Positions 36,768 to 49,300 of a stretch of 64,000 bases of DNA are shown piece by piece (positions within the stretch are counted from its first letter, which is position 1; each line of letters begins with the position of its first letter). Under the pieces are notes generated by a model. That model was not told where the DNA came from. It searched no databases and saw nothing but the letters and a program-made list of their open reading frames with translations. The position numbers were made by a program, and so were the translations under genes. The DNA is from Toxoplasma gondii ME49 (taxonomy: Eukaryota; Apicomplexa; Conoidasida; Eucoccidiorida; Sarcocystidae), in NCBI RefSeq assembly GCF_000006565.2, contig NC_031477.1:636669-700668 (forward strand), read 5' to 3'.

Positions 36768-37768
36768 TTCTGCGTATGGGGCGGATCTACACGTCTCCAC
36801 GATTTTTGGCTCTTCGTGACCTCTCACCAAGCTGGCTATGATTTTTGCTTGACATGCGGATGGTTCCGCTGCGTCAGCCTGGTGCACGAATGCTCACGGG
36901 GATGCCGGTAGTGTAGCTACAGTAGAGCGTTGGATAATTTTGGGAGGACTCGTGGACGATTCTTCTTAATATTCAGATGCTGACTGTGTATTAACAAATA
37001 TAGCCTACCTTTCGACTGCAAAGAACGTTCGCTCGTTTTTCAACAGGGGCTGCAGACACACCACGATCATATTTCTTCAGTGTTGCCTTTGCTTGAACGT
37101 CGGCGTTTTACGTGTGCCACTTGGTGACGGGCTCTCCCATTTTCAGTAACGCGGGAGTTGAAGCTCACTGGGGGCATATACAACCTAACAGCTGAGAGGC
37201 TGCACCGACTGTCTACATATTTTCCTTCATTCTGCTTACCCCGACGTATGACATGAACACTGAGAAGCCGTAGTCGTCCGACGCTGCGTGTGAGCTCGAA
37301 AAGTCTCCACCGTTTCGGTGATATGTCTAATTGATCGACTGCGCGCTGGGCATGCGACCCGCAAAGTTCCGATGCTACTACAACTAGCGACATGCAGATG
37401 ATGTTAACCAATAACAGGACTACAGTACAAAAAATTTAAATGCAGTGTCGAACATTGCCGCGCGGTGAACTATATGGTATCCGTCCCATATAGGGGAACG
37501 GTTTCCCACGAGGACTCTTTGATTTCGTGTGCGTTTACAGCACCGTGGTGCAGGTGAGAGACCAAGGAGGCCTCCCCAACTGGTACAGGACGTTCCTAAA
37601 ACAGATAGGACACTTTGTCGATTGTCGTTACGACTCTTCAGTAGAAGGGACGCACGGTTTTTTTCAAGTTTAACCTCCAGCAAGTTATGGACACGCACGC
37701 GTGACGGCACCCACTAGTGCAAACCCACTAGACACAAGTCAAACGCAGTGTCCTCCAGCAAAGTCAGT
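36768..37768. other. Region between eL32 (3' end) and SR1 (5' end)
   Basis: Both neighbours are on the minus strand, so this 1 kb should contain the eL32 3' UTR and the SR1 promoter. The open frames on either strand (for example 37411-37067 minus) show no domain. No repeat or RNA gene is apparent. Confidence 0.5.
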
Positions 37769-38274
37769 TTATTCGTCTTCAGCTGTGTCGAGACGTGCAG
37801 ATCTGTTCAACACCAGGACATTAAGTTGGTCTGCTCGCTCCAGGATTTCACGACGCTTCCGGGAGGAAATGTTGTGCGCAATCTCCGCTGCAAACTTAGT
37901 GTTGTGCATCAAGAGCAATTCGATATCCTTGGGAGACGAGACGAGAAACTTAAAGAATCCATTGGGCAACATGTGACGTGTCTTCTTGTTCGAACCGTAG
38001 CCGATGTTGGGCATAGTGTTGGTGCCCTTGAACTTGCGGCGCACACGGCAGTCAATGCCCTTAGGCTTCCTCCATGATGACTGCAGGGATTCATCACAGA
38101 AAACAACATTTTCTCGCATGTCCGTCTCGCAATAATTGATACGGGGTAGCAGCTAAGGCACCACTCCGCATTCGAACTCACCTTCACGCGCTTATAGCGG
38201 TCAGACTGGAAGCGGGGGAAACTCTTCACGCGCTTCTTGACGATGGATCTCTTCACTGTCGAGACAGGCGCCAT
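37769..38274 (-). CDS. RPL32: 60S ribosomal protein eL32
   Basis: Structural protein of the cytosolic large ribosomal subunit. Exon 1 (38274-38182) encodes [19 protein letters not shown] and the [11 protein letters not shown] segment. A 101-bp intron follows, and exon 2 (38080-37769) encodes [39 protein letters not shown] and a C-terminal helix region ([20 protein letters not shown]). Total length is 134 aa, against about 135 in animals, and the phase is 0 at the junction. The [12 protein letters not shown] and [10 protein letters not shown] motifs are diagnostic. The start context (GCGCCATC on plus) follows a short leader. It shares a 1.3-kb divergent intergenic region with RPAC1, another growth-related gene. 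Confidence 0.98.
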
Positions 38275-39587
38275 CTGGAAATAACATTCACATACGAATA
38301 GAGTTGAACAGAAATGGTTTCTCCATTTATTATAGACGGCGAGAACTAATTACCGTTTATCGCCTCCCAGAAGCACCACGCTCTCGTCCGTCCTGTTTTC
38401 AAGGGACGTTTGTGCCGCTTCTCCACCACGCTCCAAAGAAAAGCAGCCTACTACATCTGTTATACGTTAATATGGTGGGTCCCTCTCCGAGACAAAACCA
38501 ACGGCTTTCATGCGATCGCTGTCCCGCCGGCGCGCCAGAGAATGAACGACGACCGGTCCCACCCGCAGAGCAGGGCATCGGACGCCTGTTGCAGTTTCAC
38601 ATCAGCTATCGACCGCAAAGCACCCCCGACAAACGCAGCTTCTTAAAACAAACAAGTTTCTCGATAACATCGAAGAAAGCGTCACCCTGAACATTCGAAC
38701 AACAGCCCCCACAAAATTAAAACGACTCATGCTGGGGAGTGCCTTACTGTGAATAAGGAGGTTGCTGAAGGTGTGGGCGCCTGAACCAGAGAATGCCAAG
38801 AATCGGCAGAAAAGTGGTGATAAAAATAGGCTCAACCACACTTTACATGCTCAACTGGAACCCTGTCCGCATCACCTACACAAACCCGCAAAAACATCGG
38901 AAGGCGAGAGCGTGGATACCTCCGATGTAGGGCCGTGGTCCCGCATGCGCGCATCCTGTGTTGGAACCGGCTTCTCTACGTTGCAACTATTCTCCATGCC
39001 TCGATAAGCGAATTTGCATGCACCCCAGCACTTTTGTGTGGGGTTACGTAGCAAAGAGATAGACAAGGGAACGAGCTTTTTCAGCACGCTCGAATTTGTA
39101 TCAGACTGAAGACTTCTCAAACTCATTCAATTCTTTTCCCCGTTACCGACGGGTTGTTTTCAATTCTTCCTCGTCAGTGCTTCCCTCCCTACTCCCGGCT
39201 ACATCTGGACAGCGGTCGCGCGCAAGAGCTTGCTGTTGTTGAGGTTGGCCCGCCAAGCTGGAAGTTTCGCCGTCATGCAAAGTTGTCCAGTCTTGCCGTT
39301 GTCTAAAACTTACTCTTTCAGTCACTGCGACCTCAGCAGTGCAGCGTACCACTCGTTTCGTTGTGGTCAATGTGCGGTGTTACTGACAGGGTTCTTACTA
39401 AGCATCAATTCTGGACTCATTAGAGCGTGATTCACAGTATGCCCATCATCTTCTTTCACTCTTGATACCATTTGCCAGTCATGCCCGACACGCGTCGATC
39501 GACACCGGGTGTAAAGGGATGATTGAAGCTTCTCGCTGCGAGGTTGTGTGCTGCTCAAAGGCGCTTGTTTTCTTCCTCGAATCCTAA
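38275..39587. promoter_or_regulatory. Divergent promoter region (eL32 / RPAC1)
   Basis: About 1.3 kb lies between start codons on opposite strands. A GCATGCG at about 38943-38949 resembles the palindromic TGCATGC-type element reported near coccidian ribosomal-protein genes. That link is inference from memory, not shown here. Several open frames (38304-38690, 39230-39430 plus) show no domain. Confidence 0.45.
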
Positions 39588-42338
39588 ATGTCACTGCCAG
39601 GGCACGAGGGGCGACCTTCCGCCTCTATCCCGTTGCATAGTAACCGTCTTGTTTGTGCAGCTGAGGGCCCTCGGCACACCAACAGCGGTGGATACGCGGG
39701 TGCCTTCTTGAGTTCTTCATACGTTGACGATGTGTTCTCGATTGACAAATTCTGTGAGAGAACTTCTTTGAAGTTCCTGTCGGTCTCTCCAGAACGAGTC
39801 GTCTTTGAGCTGAAGGGTGTAGATGCCGCGATTCCTAATGCATTGCGGCGAATCCTCATAAGCGAGGTCCCTACCGTAGCCATCGAGACAGTGCAGGTAC
39901 GCCGCTTTCTGTAACTCATCATAAAGACTGTCGTATGGAATGCACCAGGATTTTGCTTGACAATGACTGTAGCAACAGACACATGAGCGGTGGTTAAAAA
40001 AGCAAGGGTGGTTGTCCTTTTGTCTTCTCATGTCTGTTCAGATATGGCAGAATACTGGAGTCGTCCAGGACGAAGTACTTGCACACAGACTTGGTTTAAT
40101 TCCCTTCATCGTGGATCCGACGGCGCTTAATTACCGGCAACCCAACCAAGAAGTCACAGATGAGAATGCTCTTCGCGTCTCACTCCACGTCAAGTGCACG
40201 GAACAAAGTCTGGGCCCTCATCAGACGAGTCTGCCGGGTAAATTCTGTTTTCGTTTCTGAAGTGGATAAGTTTGGTCCCTACGTTCCGAATGACACTGCG
40301 TGACTTACTGCCGACGCCTAGTATTGTGTGCTGGACAGAGACTCAAAGTGACCGTATCCGCTTTATCGTGTTGGCGTCTAGGATCCGTACCCATTTGTGG
40401 AGGTTTAAAACGGACAGCATTGAGACTTCCCCTCTGCTATGGTATTGAGTGCCGCACGCGTTCGAACTGTGTATCCATCGTCAAGCGATGCAACTCTGTA
40501 GTGGAGGATGGATCGTAGAGTCTCTCTATGGCGCACAGAAGCACGCAGACTGATGCTTCCAGCCCTCATATCTAATTCATTTTGAACTTTCAGGTGCTCT
40601 TCCTTTTGTGTGCTCCAGTGTACGCCAAGCACATAAAATGGGAACCGATGTCCCCGAGCCAGAAAGAAGCGTTTGCGGCGAATCCACCCCGCGCCGTCCA
40701 CCCTGATATTCTCATCACAAAGCTCCGGCCAGGACAGGTACGCAGTTTAGTAGACAGAGGGCTGAAAGGTTGCGGACGGTTTCGTGTAACTGTTTCCACT
40801 TCGTGCTTTTCGCTTACACAAGAAAGCTAACCCATCGTAGGGAGTGAACGAGAACCTAACGTGTAGGACGAAGGGAAACCAGGGGAGAATGAGGGAGACC
40901 AGGGAACGGCGAGCCGATAGACAGAGACTGTTGAAGGAATGGAAGGACTCAGAAGTCACGATATGAAAGGAACCTGCGTGACATGGGTGAGTGGCCACAC
41001 GGAAAAGAGCACTCCATGGAAAAGAACGATCGGACTGGTACTAGTCTATCCCTCAAGACTTGAAATCGTGTTTCTAATTTCTGTGGTATGCAGGAAATAG
41101 AACTGAAGGCGTACCTGGAAAAGGGCGTGGGGAAGACTCACGCGAAGTGGTCGCCCGTGTGCACTGCTGTGTACCGCCTTGAACCCGAAATTGGTACGCC
41201 AAGACGCTTTTATGCTCGTAGTTTCCATTTTCGTGTGTCTCGAAAGATTCGCCAGCCTCACGTAGCGGTTGCTTTTTCCAGAAGGCATTGTGGTAGTTCG
41301 GATCTCTGCTTATGTGTCTCCTCAGTTTTCAAAGAATCAATTCAGGGAGAGGACGCATCAGATCTGTGCAGTCTTTGTCCGATGGGCGTCTTTGACATCG
41401 AAGACACAAGTAAGGCACTCACCTCGTCGCTCACTGCCTTTGCCCATTGTTGCAGCACGAATTCCCTCCATGCTGTGAAGACAGCTCTCCCGAGATACAT
41501 GCTTGCTTTTGTCTCGAAACGTACGAGTCTGCATGACGGTTTCCCATCGTACGGCCGCAGGAGGAAGCCCATGAATTCAGACTGTATATTCTAGTTGGCT
41601 TCTTGACGCACATACATTGATATCTTTGAAACAACTAGGAGACAGAAAGCAACAGATGACTTTTTAGGCACGCACACTTTCATCCCGGCTTTTACCTTTT
41701 CATTGTATTTGCTGGCGCTGTTTTCTACAGCTGGCGAAGCGTACGCGCGGTACCCCCGCAACTGTACCACGTGCCGAGCTTGCATCGAACGCTTCCCGAA
41801 AGAAATCGAGCTTCGAAAAATAAAAGACCACTTCATATGTAAGTTCCAGATTGGTGACTCCGACTTCGCATCAGACCCTCGTGTTGGTTTCCGCGGGCAG
41901 GTCAGGTTTACACGTTTGCTGTTACTCCCTCGGGTGTGTTTTGTTCTGCTGCTTCAGTTTCCATCGAATCCACTGGGTCCGTCCCCGCTCCGCTCCTTTT
42001 CAAGGTGAGCATTATCTAGAGGGCCTTTCCAGTTTTTAGATGCAGGGATCAGCACAGAGCGAGGAAGTGGTTTTCTTTCGGAAAGCGGTACTCTTTACAC
42101 AAAGATACGCATCAAGCAACATCACACTTCGCCTATACATGTTCCTTTGCGGTCTACCTTCGACACTACTGCGTTTTCGTTGCGAGAGAAGAATTGCATG
42201 TCTCGTTTCCTCGTAGCACCGGCACTCGTCTTCTGTCTGTCGTCTGCTGTTTCGCTGCAGATGGCCATTGAAATACTGAAGGAGAAAGCTCTCACGTTCC
42301 GCCAAATCATTGACCTTAAACTCGTTTCCGGTAACTGA
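39588..42338 (+). CDS. RPAC1: DNA-directed RNA polymerase I and III subunit RPAC1 (AC40)
   Basis: Alpha-like subunit shared by Pol I and Pol III, forming the assembly platform with AC19. Exons: 39588-39896, 40042-40237, 40619-40737, 41094-41193, 41326-41409, 41731-41838, 41958-42004, 42261-42338; all phases agree and the product is 346 aa, the same as human POLR1C. Key segments are the alpha dimerisation motif (GVDAAIPNALRRILISEVPT), TGVVQDEVLAHRLGLIPF, HPDILITKLRPGQ|EIELKAY, GVGKTHAKWSPVCTAVYRL, a Cys motif in exon 6 (CTTCRAC) and IKDHFIFSIESTGSVPA. The CTTCRAC insertion replaces a non-Cys stretch in the animal and yeast proteins; metal-binding Cys here recall archaeal RpoD. The start at 39588 is the first in-frame Met before a short variable leader; the GTAACC inside the leader is not used as a donor. 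Confidence 0.95.
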
Positions 42339-43135
42339 ACTTGACTTCTTTCGAATTGAAAAGCTTAAATTGTGTGATGTTTTGTTGAGGGAAAACACAC
42401 TTCACCGTCTTGGTATTTGACTTCATTCAGGTCTCTGTGGCACTCTCTTGCCATTCTGAGAGAAGGCATGCGGCGCGGACTTATCCTTGCTGCCCGGCCG
42501 TTACCGCTTGCAATTCTATAATACAAACTCGTTGAGTATCCGCGCACGTATCCGTCCACGGTTACTTTGTTCGTGTGTCTGCGCAACTTCCAAGACACAA
42601 AGCTCGGTATCCAGTCGGTTGTTGAATTTTGCACGCGAACTGACAAGCGTCAATGCGGCACCACAGCCGTTAACGCACGCACAACATTTCCCCAGTCAAG
42701 GAACTGATTCTCGGCGTCAGCCTTCCGACAATAGTCCCACGTTCACTCGCACTCTCCACGTGTAATTCGTTCCCTTCATTGACTCCACGAGCGCTGATGA
42801 CGACAAAAGCGAGCTTTCCCAGGCACTGCTATGCGAAGCCAGAACACTGGTTCTGGAAGGAACCAACCACTTCGGCATTAGCTCCCTCGTTTCCCCCGAT
42901 GCGGTACAACGCCGGTGTCGCGCCTGTTTGACAGTAGATAGCCACACGAGCGAGACGGCATAAACTGACAGACAGACGTGTTCCCACACCGTGGCAGGAG
43001 AAACGCTTTCACACATGCATTCACATACAATGATAGCACGCCAGACAAGTAAAACACATTCACTGGTCTCTCCGTCTCTGTACTGTCTGCTGGTGGATAT
43101 TCCCACTGCATGGGCTTGAGTAACATCACACTGTT
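42339..43135. other. Convergent 3' region (RPAC1 / nucleotide-sugar transporter)
   Basis: About 0.8 kb separates the stop codons of two convergent genes and probably consists of the two 3' UTRs. No domain-bearing frame, repeat or RNA gene was seen. Confidence 0.5.
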
Positions 43136-44320
43136 TCACGAACGCTTGTCGCACCACTCACCGCGAAGCCTATCCTCGTCTCCGGTCTCGGAGAGTTCGA
43201 CGGCCTCGTTTACATCGGTGGTTGAGACAGGGGAGAAATGCGGTGTCCTCCCATGCCCAGGGTATTTCTCAAAACGTGCCGCCACGTTTCGCCATGCCTG
43301 AGCGACCGCGACTGGTTCAGCGGTGTAGAGAAACGTTGCCGTTAAGACGAGAGCCGCTCCAACGGAGAAGAGGGTTGAGGGGACGAAGTCGCCGATGACC
43401 CACCAGGAAACGAAGCAGGACAGAACAATCGAGAGAGCGTTACCAAAACACTTGAGAATATTGTCTGCGTACTTGAGGACAGCAGCCACAATGAGGCCGC
43501 CAAGTGCCTGTAGAAGCACGGCACTCCACACTATTACGTTGTATCCTTGAAAGAATCCGTACTGTTGAATTTTGTCCCCGTCGTTCCAGTAGGCCCCCAG
43601 CACAGCTAAGACTGTTCCATACAGAGCCAGCTGGATGTTTCGTACCCAGATGCTCACAGGAGTCTCCTTGAGGATTTTTTCCAAGTAAACGCCGGCGAAA
43701 CCGCTAGTCAAGCAGGCCGAAAAAACCGCAATCAGGCCTATTACTGGATTCCCTTGATTCAAATTTCCATGGGAGGTGGTGGAATCTCCTGAAGGGAGCG
43801 AAATAATTGCAACGCCGCCCGTTAGGATCAGAAGTGCCACCCACTTCACCAAGGGCAGGCGCTTGTGGAGAATGAGAACCGACAGCACGGCTGTTGTGAG
43901 GATTTTAAACTGGTATGTCACCTGGTAGACAGCTCCGGACAAGTTGGAGAGTGCCACAAAAATCAAATTGTTTTGCAGCGTGTACAGAACCGCCGGCACT
44001 CCCACTTGCAGCATGGCAATCGGCGAATGACAAATTGCCGCATTCAGAACTCTTCCCGTGGATAAAATACTCCAGCGGTTTTCCCCGCAAACAATAAGGA
44101 CTCCTGCAACCAGTTTTACCAATTCAGCCATAGTTACCGCGGTCGTGTTCAAGTACTGACGACTGGCACCATCGTCAGATTTGGTAGGAAGACGAGAGAC
44201 GCGTAGCACGAGGACGGCTGCGACCGTCTGAACAACCAAGAGAAAAAACGCGACCCACTTCATAGGGAGTCTCCCCACGAATTTTGGAGGAGTCGCTTCG
44301 TCCGCGCCACGACCAGTCAT
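43136..44320 (-). CDS. SLC35A-type Golgi/ER nucleotide-sugar transporter (intronless)
   Basis: Antiporter predicted to import a UDP-sugar into the Golgi or ER lumen for glycosylation in exchange for UMP. One uninterrupted frame of 394 aa encodes about ten membrane spans. Family landmarks are VLRVSRLPTKS near the N-terminus, MAELVKLVAG, the YTLQNNLIFVALSNLSGAVY signature, VTYQFKILTTAVLSVLILHK, a Ser/Asn-rich hydrophilic loop (about residues 180-195), GFAGVYLEKILKE, WVRNIQLALYG, GGLIVAAVLKYADNILKCFG and the final span before a cytosolic tail. YQFKILTTA and GVYLEKILK are hallmarks of the UDP-GlcNAc/UDP-Gal/CMP-sialic acid branch. It resembles what I recall of T. gondii NST1 (UDP-GlcNAc/UDP-GalNAc), but substrate cannot be read from sequence. 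The start ACAAAATGAC has a good coccidian context. It is divergent from the kinesin gene. Confidence 0.92.
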   Translation of the reverse strand: MTGRGADEATPPKFVGRLPMKWVAFFLLVVQTVAAVLVLRVSRLPTKSDDGASRQYLNTTAVTMAELVKLVAGVLIVCGENRWSILSTGRVLNAAICHSPIAMLQVGVPAVLYTLQNNLIFVALSNLSGAVYQVTYQFKILTTAVLSVLILHKRLPLVKWVALLILTGGVAIISLPSGDSTTSHGNLNQGNPVIGLIAVFSACLTSGFAGVYLEKILKETPVSIWVRNIQLALYGTVLAVLGAYWNDGDKIQQYGFFQGYNVIVWSAVLLQALGGLIVAAVLKYADNILKCFGNALSIVLSCFVSWWVIGDFVPSTLFSVGAALVLTATFLYTAEPVAVAQAWRNVAARFEKYPGHGRTPHFSPVSTTDVNEAVELSETGDEDRLRGEWCDKRS

Positions 44321-46344
44321 TTTGTTCCGTTGCCTTCATCACAAGCTTTGCTGCTTTTGCAGAGACGTGAATGCGGGGAAGAGAGTGCGTAACCTCGCTC
44401 AGAAATAGGATCACATGAAAGAAACCTATGCAGATATCTATCTATATATGTATATATCAAGCAACTGACCTTTAATGTACAACAAAACACCGTCAGGCAG
44501 TGTATACGCGCATCACCTTTGGAACACATATATACGCGCAAGCCGTAGTAGGCGAGGGAATGGGCACGGCCAGAGCGATAGACCATCAATTCGTATATGC
44601 ACGCCCTACTAAGTTAACATGCAGCTACCAGAGCATCGGGGAAGCTTATCCACAAACATCGACAAGCCAAAATGGACATTCGTTTCCTTCATCAGCACAC
44701 CATCGTGCCCTGGAGAGTAGCCCATTTTTTTGCCACACGCAGGGAGGGAGGTTACAAGAGTACGGCTCAAGACAGCGCCCTATTCAACTTCTGACTATGC
44801 AGAAAAAGAGGCGGAAATTTGGTCCCTGGAAGACAACACCAAAATGTGAAGAACATCCTTGTCAATTTGTTATCGAAGCGCCTCTCCAGAGCGCAGAGGA
44901 TCATAACGCACATGGGTCGAGCTGTTTAAAACCGTTTCCCCTCGGTGCAGAATGCCAGCAAGTGTGCACCGATAAATGAAGCGACCGCCTGTGCCCTTCG
45001 CTTAAAACCATCTACCGCTCTTGTGAATTCGCAATCAGAAGACATTTTCAGAAGTGCACAAGAAAATCCTCCGGAATATCGTTGTGATGGGCCCCCAAGC
45101 AGAACCAGTCAGCTGTTGGGAGGTGTCGTGACCAGTCGCCGAGCCCCCCTCCGCTGCTCTGTATACTGTTAGCCCGTTCGCTTACGGTAAGTTTTGCTTC
45201 TTATTGGCAATCCGAAGACGTATTCGATTCCGTAAGTCTACTAAAGACGGGTGTAAATCACGTATCACCCCCAAAGTGGGACATTGCTTTCGGCCGACAG
45301 TCGTTCCCCTGCATGTACACCCCTCCTAGTTACGCATTTCGCTTAGACGTGCACTCTTTTTTCTTCTCTGCCTAGGGGTCCCGACCATACTGAACTTTTA
45401 CCGATGGGATTTTCCGTGTCTTCTACCGAAGCAGCAGCGAAATGAAAACTTTTGCGTTTTCCGCAGTCGCAGCCGAGAAGATCAGGTGCACATACGCCAT
45501 TTTAGATATTTCAGTGCCTTGTCGACGGAAAGAATAACCAGTTCACAGTTGACTCGCGGTCTTGATCAACTGCGGTGCCGCGCAAGTGAGAACCTGCTGC
45601 GTCGTCTTGTCTACACCTCGCGGGGGCTGCTCGGGATTTGAGACGTCAGCTGCCTGCGGCGCGGTCGAAGAGCGGCGATGGACATGGAAGCTTCATGAAA
45701 TGTGTAGACCCATCGCTCGCAGAACACTTAGAATGATGTAGAAACTCTTGCCTTTTCAATGGTGACGGGAACTCCCGCGATAACGACGGTGTTTGCAGAA
45801 CTATGTTGGGAAAACCCGCCATGTGCGTGGAAGATCGTTTTTGGTACGGCGTCGCGTTCACGAGGACCACTCTCTAGCCACTTCTGCCCTCCCCTGGAGA
45901 AAAGAGGCACTCGATTCTCTTGTTCCAGTTTCTTTTCTCATGGTTGTCTTCGTTGGTCTGTGAACTAACCTGCTGGTTTAAAACCATGATTTCGTCTTCT
46001 CTGTGGCACGAGGAAAGGTCTAGATCCCTCTTCCAGCCAATATTTTGGGACTCGGTTGTGGAGAGGAGTCACACCCCGTGTAGATGACAAGACAACCCTC
46101 TGGCGTACCCCTCCAGTGGATACATCGTTGGCGAAAAAGTAGAACGAGTACTGGCATTTTTCTGGCAGATCCACCGAGCGGTCTGCCCTTGTCCTTTTTA
46201 CAATCGTCGCCTGGGATTCCCAGTTATTTTCTACCCCCTTTCTTGAGAGAAATTGGTCCGTAAAACAACCCCCTCCGCCGGTTCGCCTCAAGTTTAGACA
46301 GACTCGCGGTCTCGATCGCTGGGCGGTCCACTTTTCCGGGGCTG
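44321..46344. promoter_or_regulatory. Divergent intergenic region (transporter / kinesin)
   Basis: This 2.0-kb region separates two start codons and should contain both promoters. It holds a TA-rich microsatellite (44434-44458). The 159-codon plus frame at 44500-44979 has no recognisable domain or coding bias, and I do not call it a gene. Confidence 0.5.
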
Positions 46345-49300
46345 ATGGAGAGGACTGACCCGACTTCGACCGCGCAAACCGCGGTAGAAGTTGAATCTGA
46401 AGTTTCTGTCCGTTTCCGTCCGCTCGCTGTTGAGCGGATTGCGGAGGGTGCCCGTTCAGCTTGCTTTGTTTCAGGTCCCAAGTCCGTCGGAATCGACACC
46501 GAGAAGGCAAGACTGTCCCGGTCCGATCCCGCGGCGCAAGGCACTCTAGACCAACAGAAACGCGATGCAGGCTGCTTTCTGCACTCGTCGTCTTCTCTTG
46601 CAGAATTTACCTTTAGCGGCAGGTGGGAAACCAAAGGAGTCCTTCCGCTTTCCACCAGTGCCAGGGGCAACGCGCCCCTGCAGTTACGGTCTAAAAGGGG
46701 AGAAACTCTGAAACACTTATCTCCCGATGAGTCGTGTCTCACTACGTTATTCACAGCGCCAATTGGCGCAGCATACAGCAAGGCTGATGTGCGCGGGAGA
46801 ACACTCCGATATTCCACTTTCTCAGAACTCCACCCGTTTTGTACTTGCCAAAGAAGCCTTTTTCAGAAAAGGACGAACACTTTCATTTGCCAGTGGCCTG
46901 CTGTCAGTCAGATCCAGGTAGTAACATACTAGTAATAGGGGGGAAAAAGTGTCTGAAGGTTCTTTAGAGCTCTGTTTTCCTAGAATGTGGTAATTCGTTG
47001 TCAGCTCGACACACTATTAGGGAGGATTGTACGGGGCCGTCTGCTATTTATGTGACCTAGAGTAATTGTGCCTACAGATACAGGCGATTTTTACTTCTGA
47101 AAGAGCTTCTAACAAAAGTTATACTCACATATCGCGAGACAGTGATTAATGCGCTCGTGTTTTACCTCGTAAATCCCTACTTGTTTTGCAGCATCTTCGA
47201 CGAAGGCACGGCAACGACAAGAGTATACAAAAATATTGTGCAGCCTCTTGTCATTCAAGTGACTGAGGTGAGTTTTCGATGCGATCACATGATTCGTGAG
47301 AATACAACTGCGTGCAACAAACAGCCCAGTAAGTGGGGCAGTAAAACCCATTCAAGAACGTCCACAAGTTGATTCTGAGAGTTCCGAAAGTAGTTGATTA
47401 CCCGTCTGCCGAAAAAGAAGTCTTTCACATCTCCATGAACACACCAGAGCATCTTGTCCAGCAGGGTAGTGGTGGCGAGACAAATACGCCTCTAAGACTG
47501 AAATATGTTATTTAGGCGAATCGGATGCAACTTTCCAGTCCTAACACTTCCAATTGAATGTAACGAACCGTTTGAAGGCCGCCGTTCCGTATTTCCATGC
47601 ATTGTCGATTCTTTCCTGAATGGACTGAATGCAGAAGTCGCATCCTGCCTCCTGAGAAATGTCAATTTCTGTACTGCGTCGCTCCCTCTCAAGAAATTCC
47701 CTGAGTTGTGAATAGTAATATGGGGACGTAGTGTCAGCGGATGATTCCAGTATCCAACAAGCTTCGAGACGAGGCGGCCATTTCCACTTTCTTTCCGAGT
47801 GATTTTCTCTCCGGTGGACGGACATCCCATACAGACATTTGAGTGGCTTTTGCTTCACTGCGTTCTTCAGGGAATCAGCAGCACGGTGATTGCGTGCGGA
47901 GGCAAAGGCAGCGGGAAGACCTTCACGCTTTTCGGAACGCATGACCACCCGGGCGTGATTTTCAACGCTCTTCAAGATCTTTTCAATCACATTGCCTCTT
48001 ACCGGCATCCCGCCTCACCACGGACAAAGCCCCGAACCAACGCGCCACAGTTTCTCGCGTGGAACCTAGAGCCTCACAAGTGGCTGGACCAGGAGTACGA
48101 GTTCTCTGTGCGCTGCTCCTATGTTGAAATCCGCGAGCATGCCATTGTCGATCTGCTTCACTGCGCCGCAGACTTCGTTCCGACAGACATCCTTCCCACT
48201 CTTGCACTCCGGAGAACTCCAAAGGGGAAGCCCTTCATCGAGGGCGTCACCGAAAGACCAGGAACAAGCGTTGAAGAGCTCGTTCGAGAGCTTGCCAGGC
48301 AAGTCAACGTTTTGTCTTCTTTGTACTGTCCCCGCACATAAAGAGTGCATCCTTTGTCTATGAAGAAGGACTGGAACTCGTTCCTACCCAAAGAAAGGGC
48401 TTCCCGCGTGTGTATGCCATCCGCACGAGCCCCACTCTCGCTGAGCTACTCGCACGGGAGTTCCAGCTAGCGGCGATAGAGGATTTCGTGCCCCAGATGG
48501 AGTTTGCACCCGTGAAAGCGCTTTTTCGACGTGTTTAGCTCGCGTTTCTACATTCCAGTCCTGCTGTTTACTCGTGAATAGACATCTCATTCCACTGTTT
48601 CCAATTTCTTACACGTTTCTGGTGTTTGTCTCGATATCTCTCTTCTCAGAGCAGCCGCTTTGAAGAAAGCGAGGGACAAGCTCTTTCCAGAGCGCCCATC
48701 GAGCGGTGTGGTGACAATCACAGTGGAGAAAGCTCGAATCGGGAGGAAGACTCAATTGAGCTCTGAGCGCGCTTCGCCTCCTCGACACGGATCGGACAGG
48801 AATGCGTCAGAAAACAGTTTAAGTTCTTTTTCGGACAGTCCGGACCCGCAGGAGTCTCCCATCCAGATTCCTCAAATCACACGCGCTGCCCTCACCTTCG
48901 TGGAGACCCAGGGGACAGAGGGTCTTGCTCTTCCCGACCGAGGTACGTCTTCTTCTCCGCGTTCGTTCCTTGCTGAAGAAAAAGCCCTCTATCCGCGAGC
49001 AAGTCCGTCTGAGAGGGCCTCTCTATTTCCTCCACGTTCAGGTACCATTCCACATGCCTGAATTTCTTTTGAGGGAGAGGAACGGACACGCGCCCGGACA
49101 AAAGTTACTCCTGATGCCCGTCTCCTGATTCTTGGATGTGCGTTGACCCCTACTTTGAGGCTCTCTCAAAGACTTCAAGTTTCATTGCAGACAGATGCCA
49201 CACGCCAGTTCTCTGCCTGTCTGCTCCACGACAGGTCCGGTGCTGCTTTTGCTTTCCCTCCCCAGTGGACTTCGTCGCTTGTTCGTCGACAGCATGCGGT

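Noticed and set aside
44500..44979. 159-codon plus-strand open frame between the transporter and kinesin genes
   Set aside because: No domain, no signal peptide and no linked exons; it fits a chance frame in promoter or UTR sequence.
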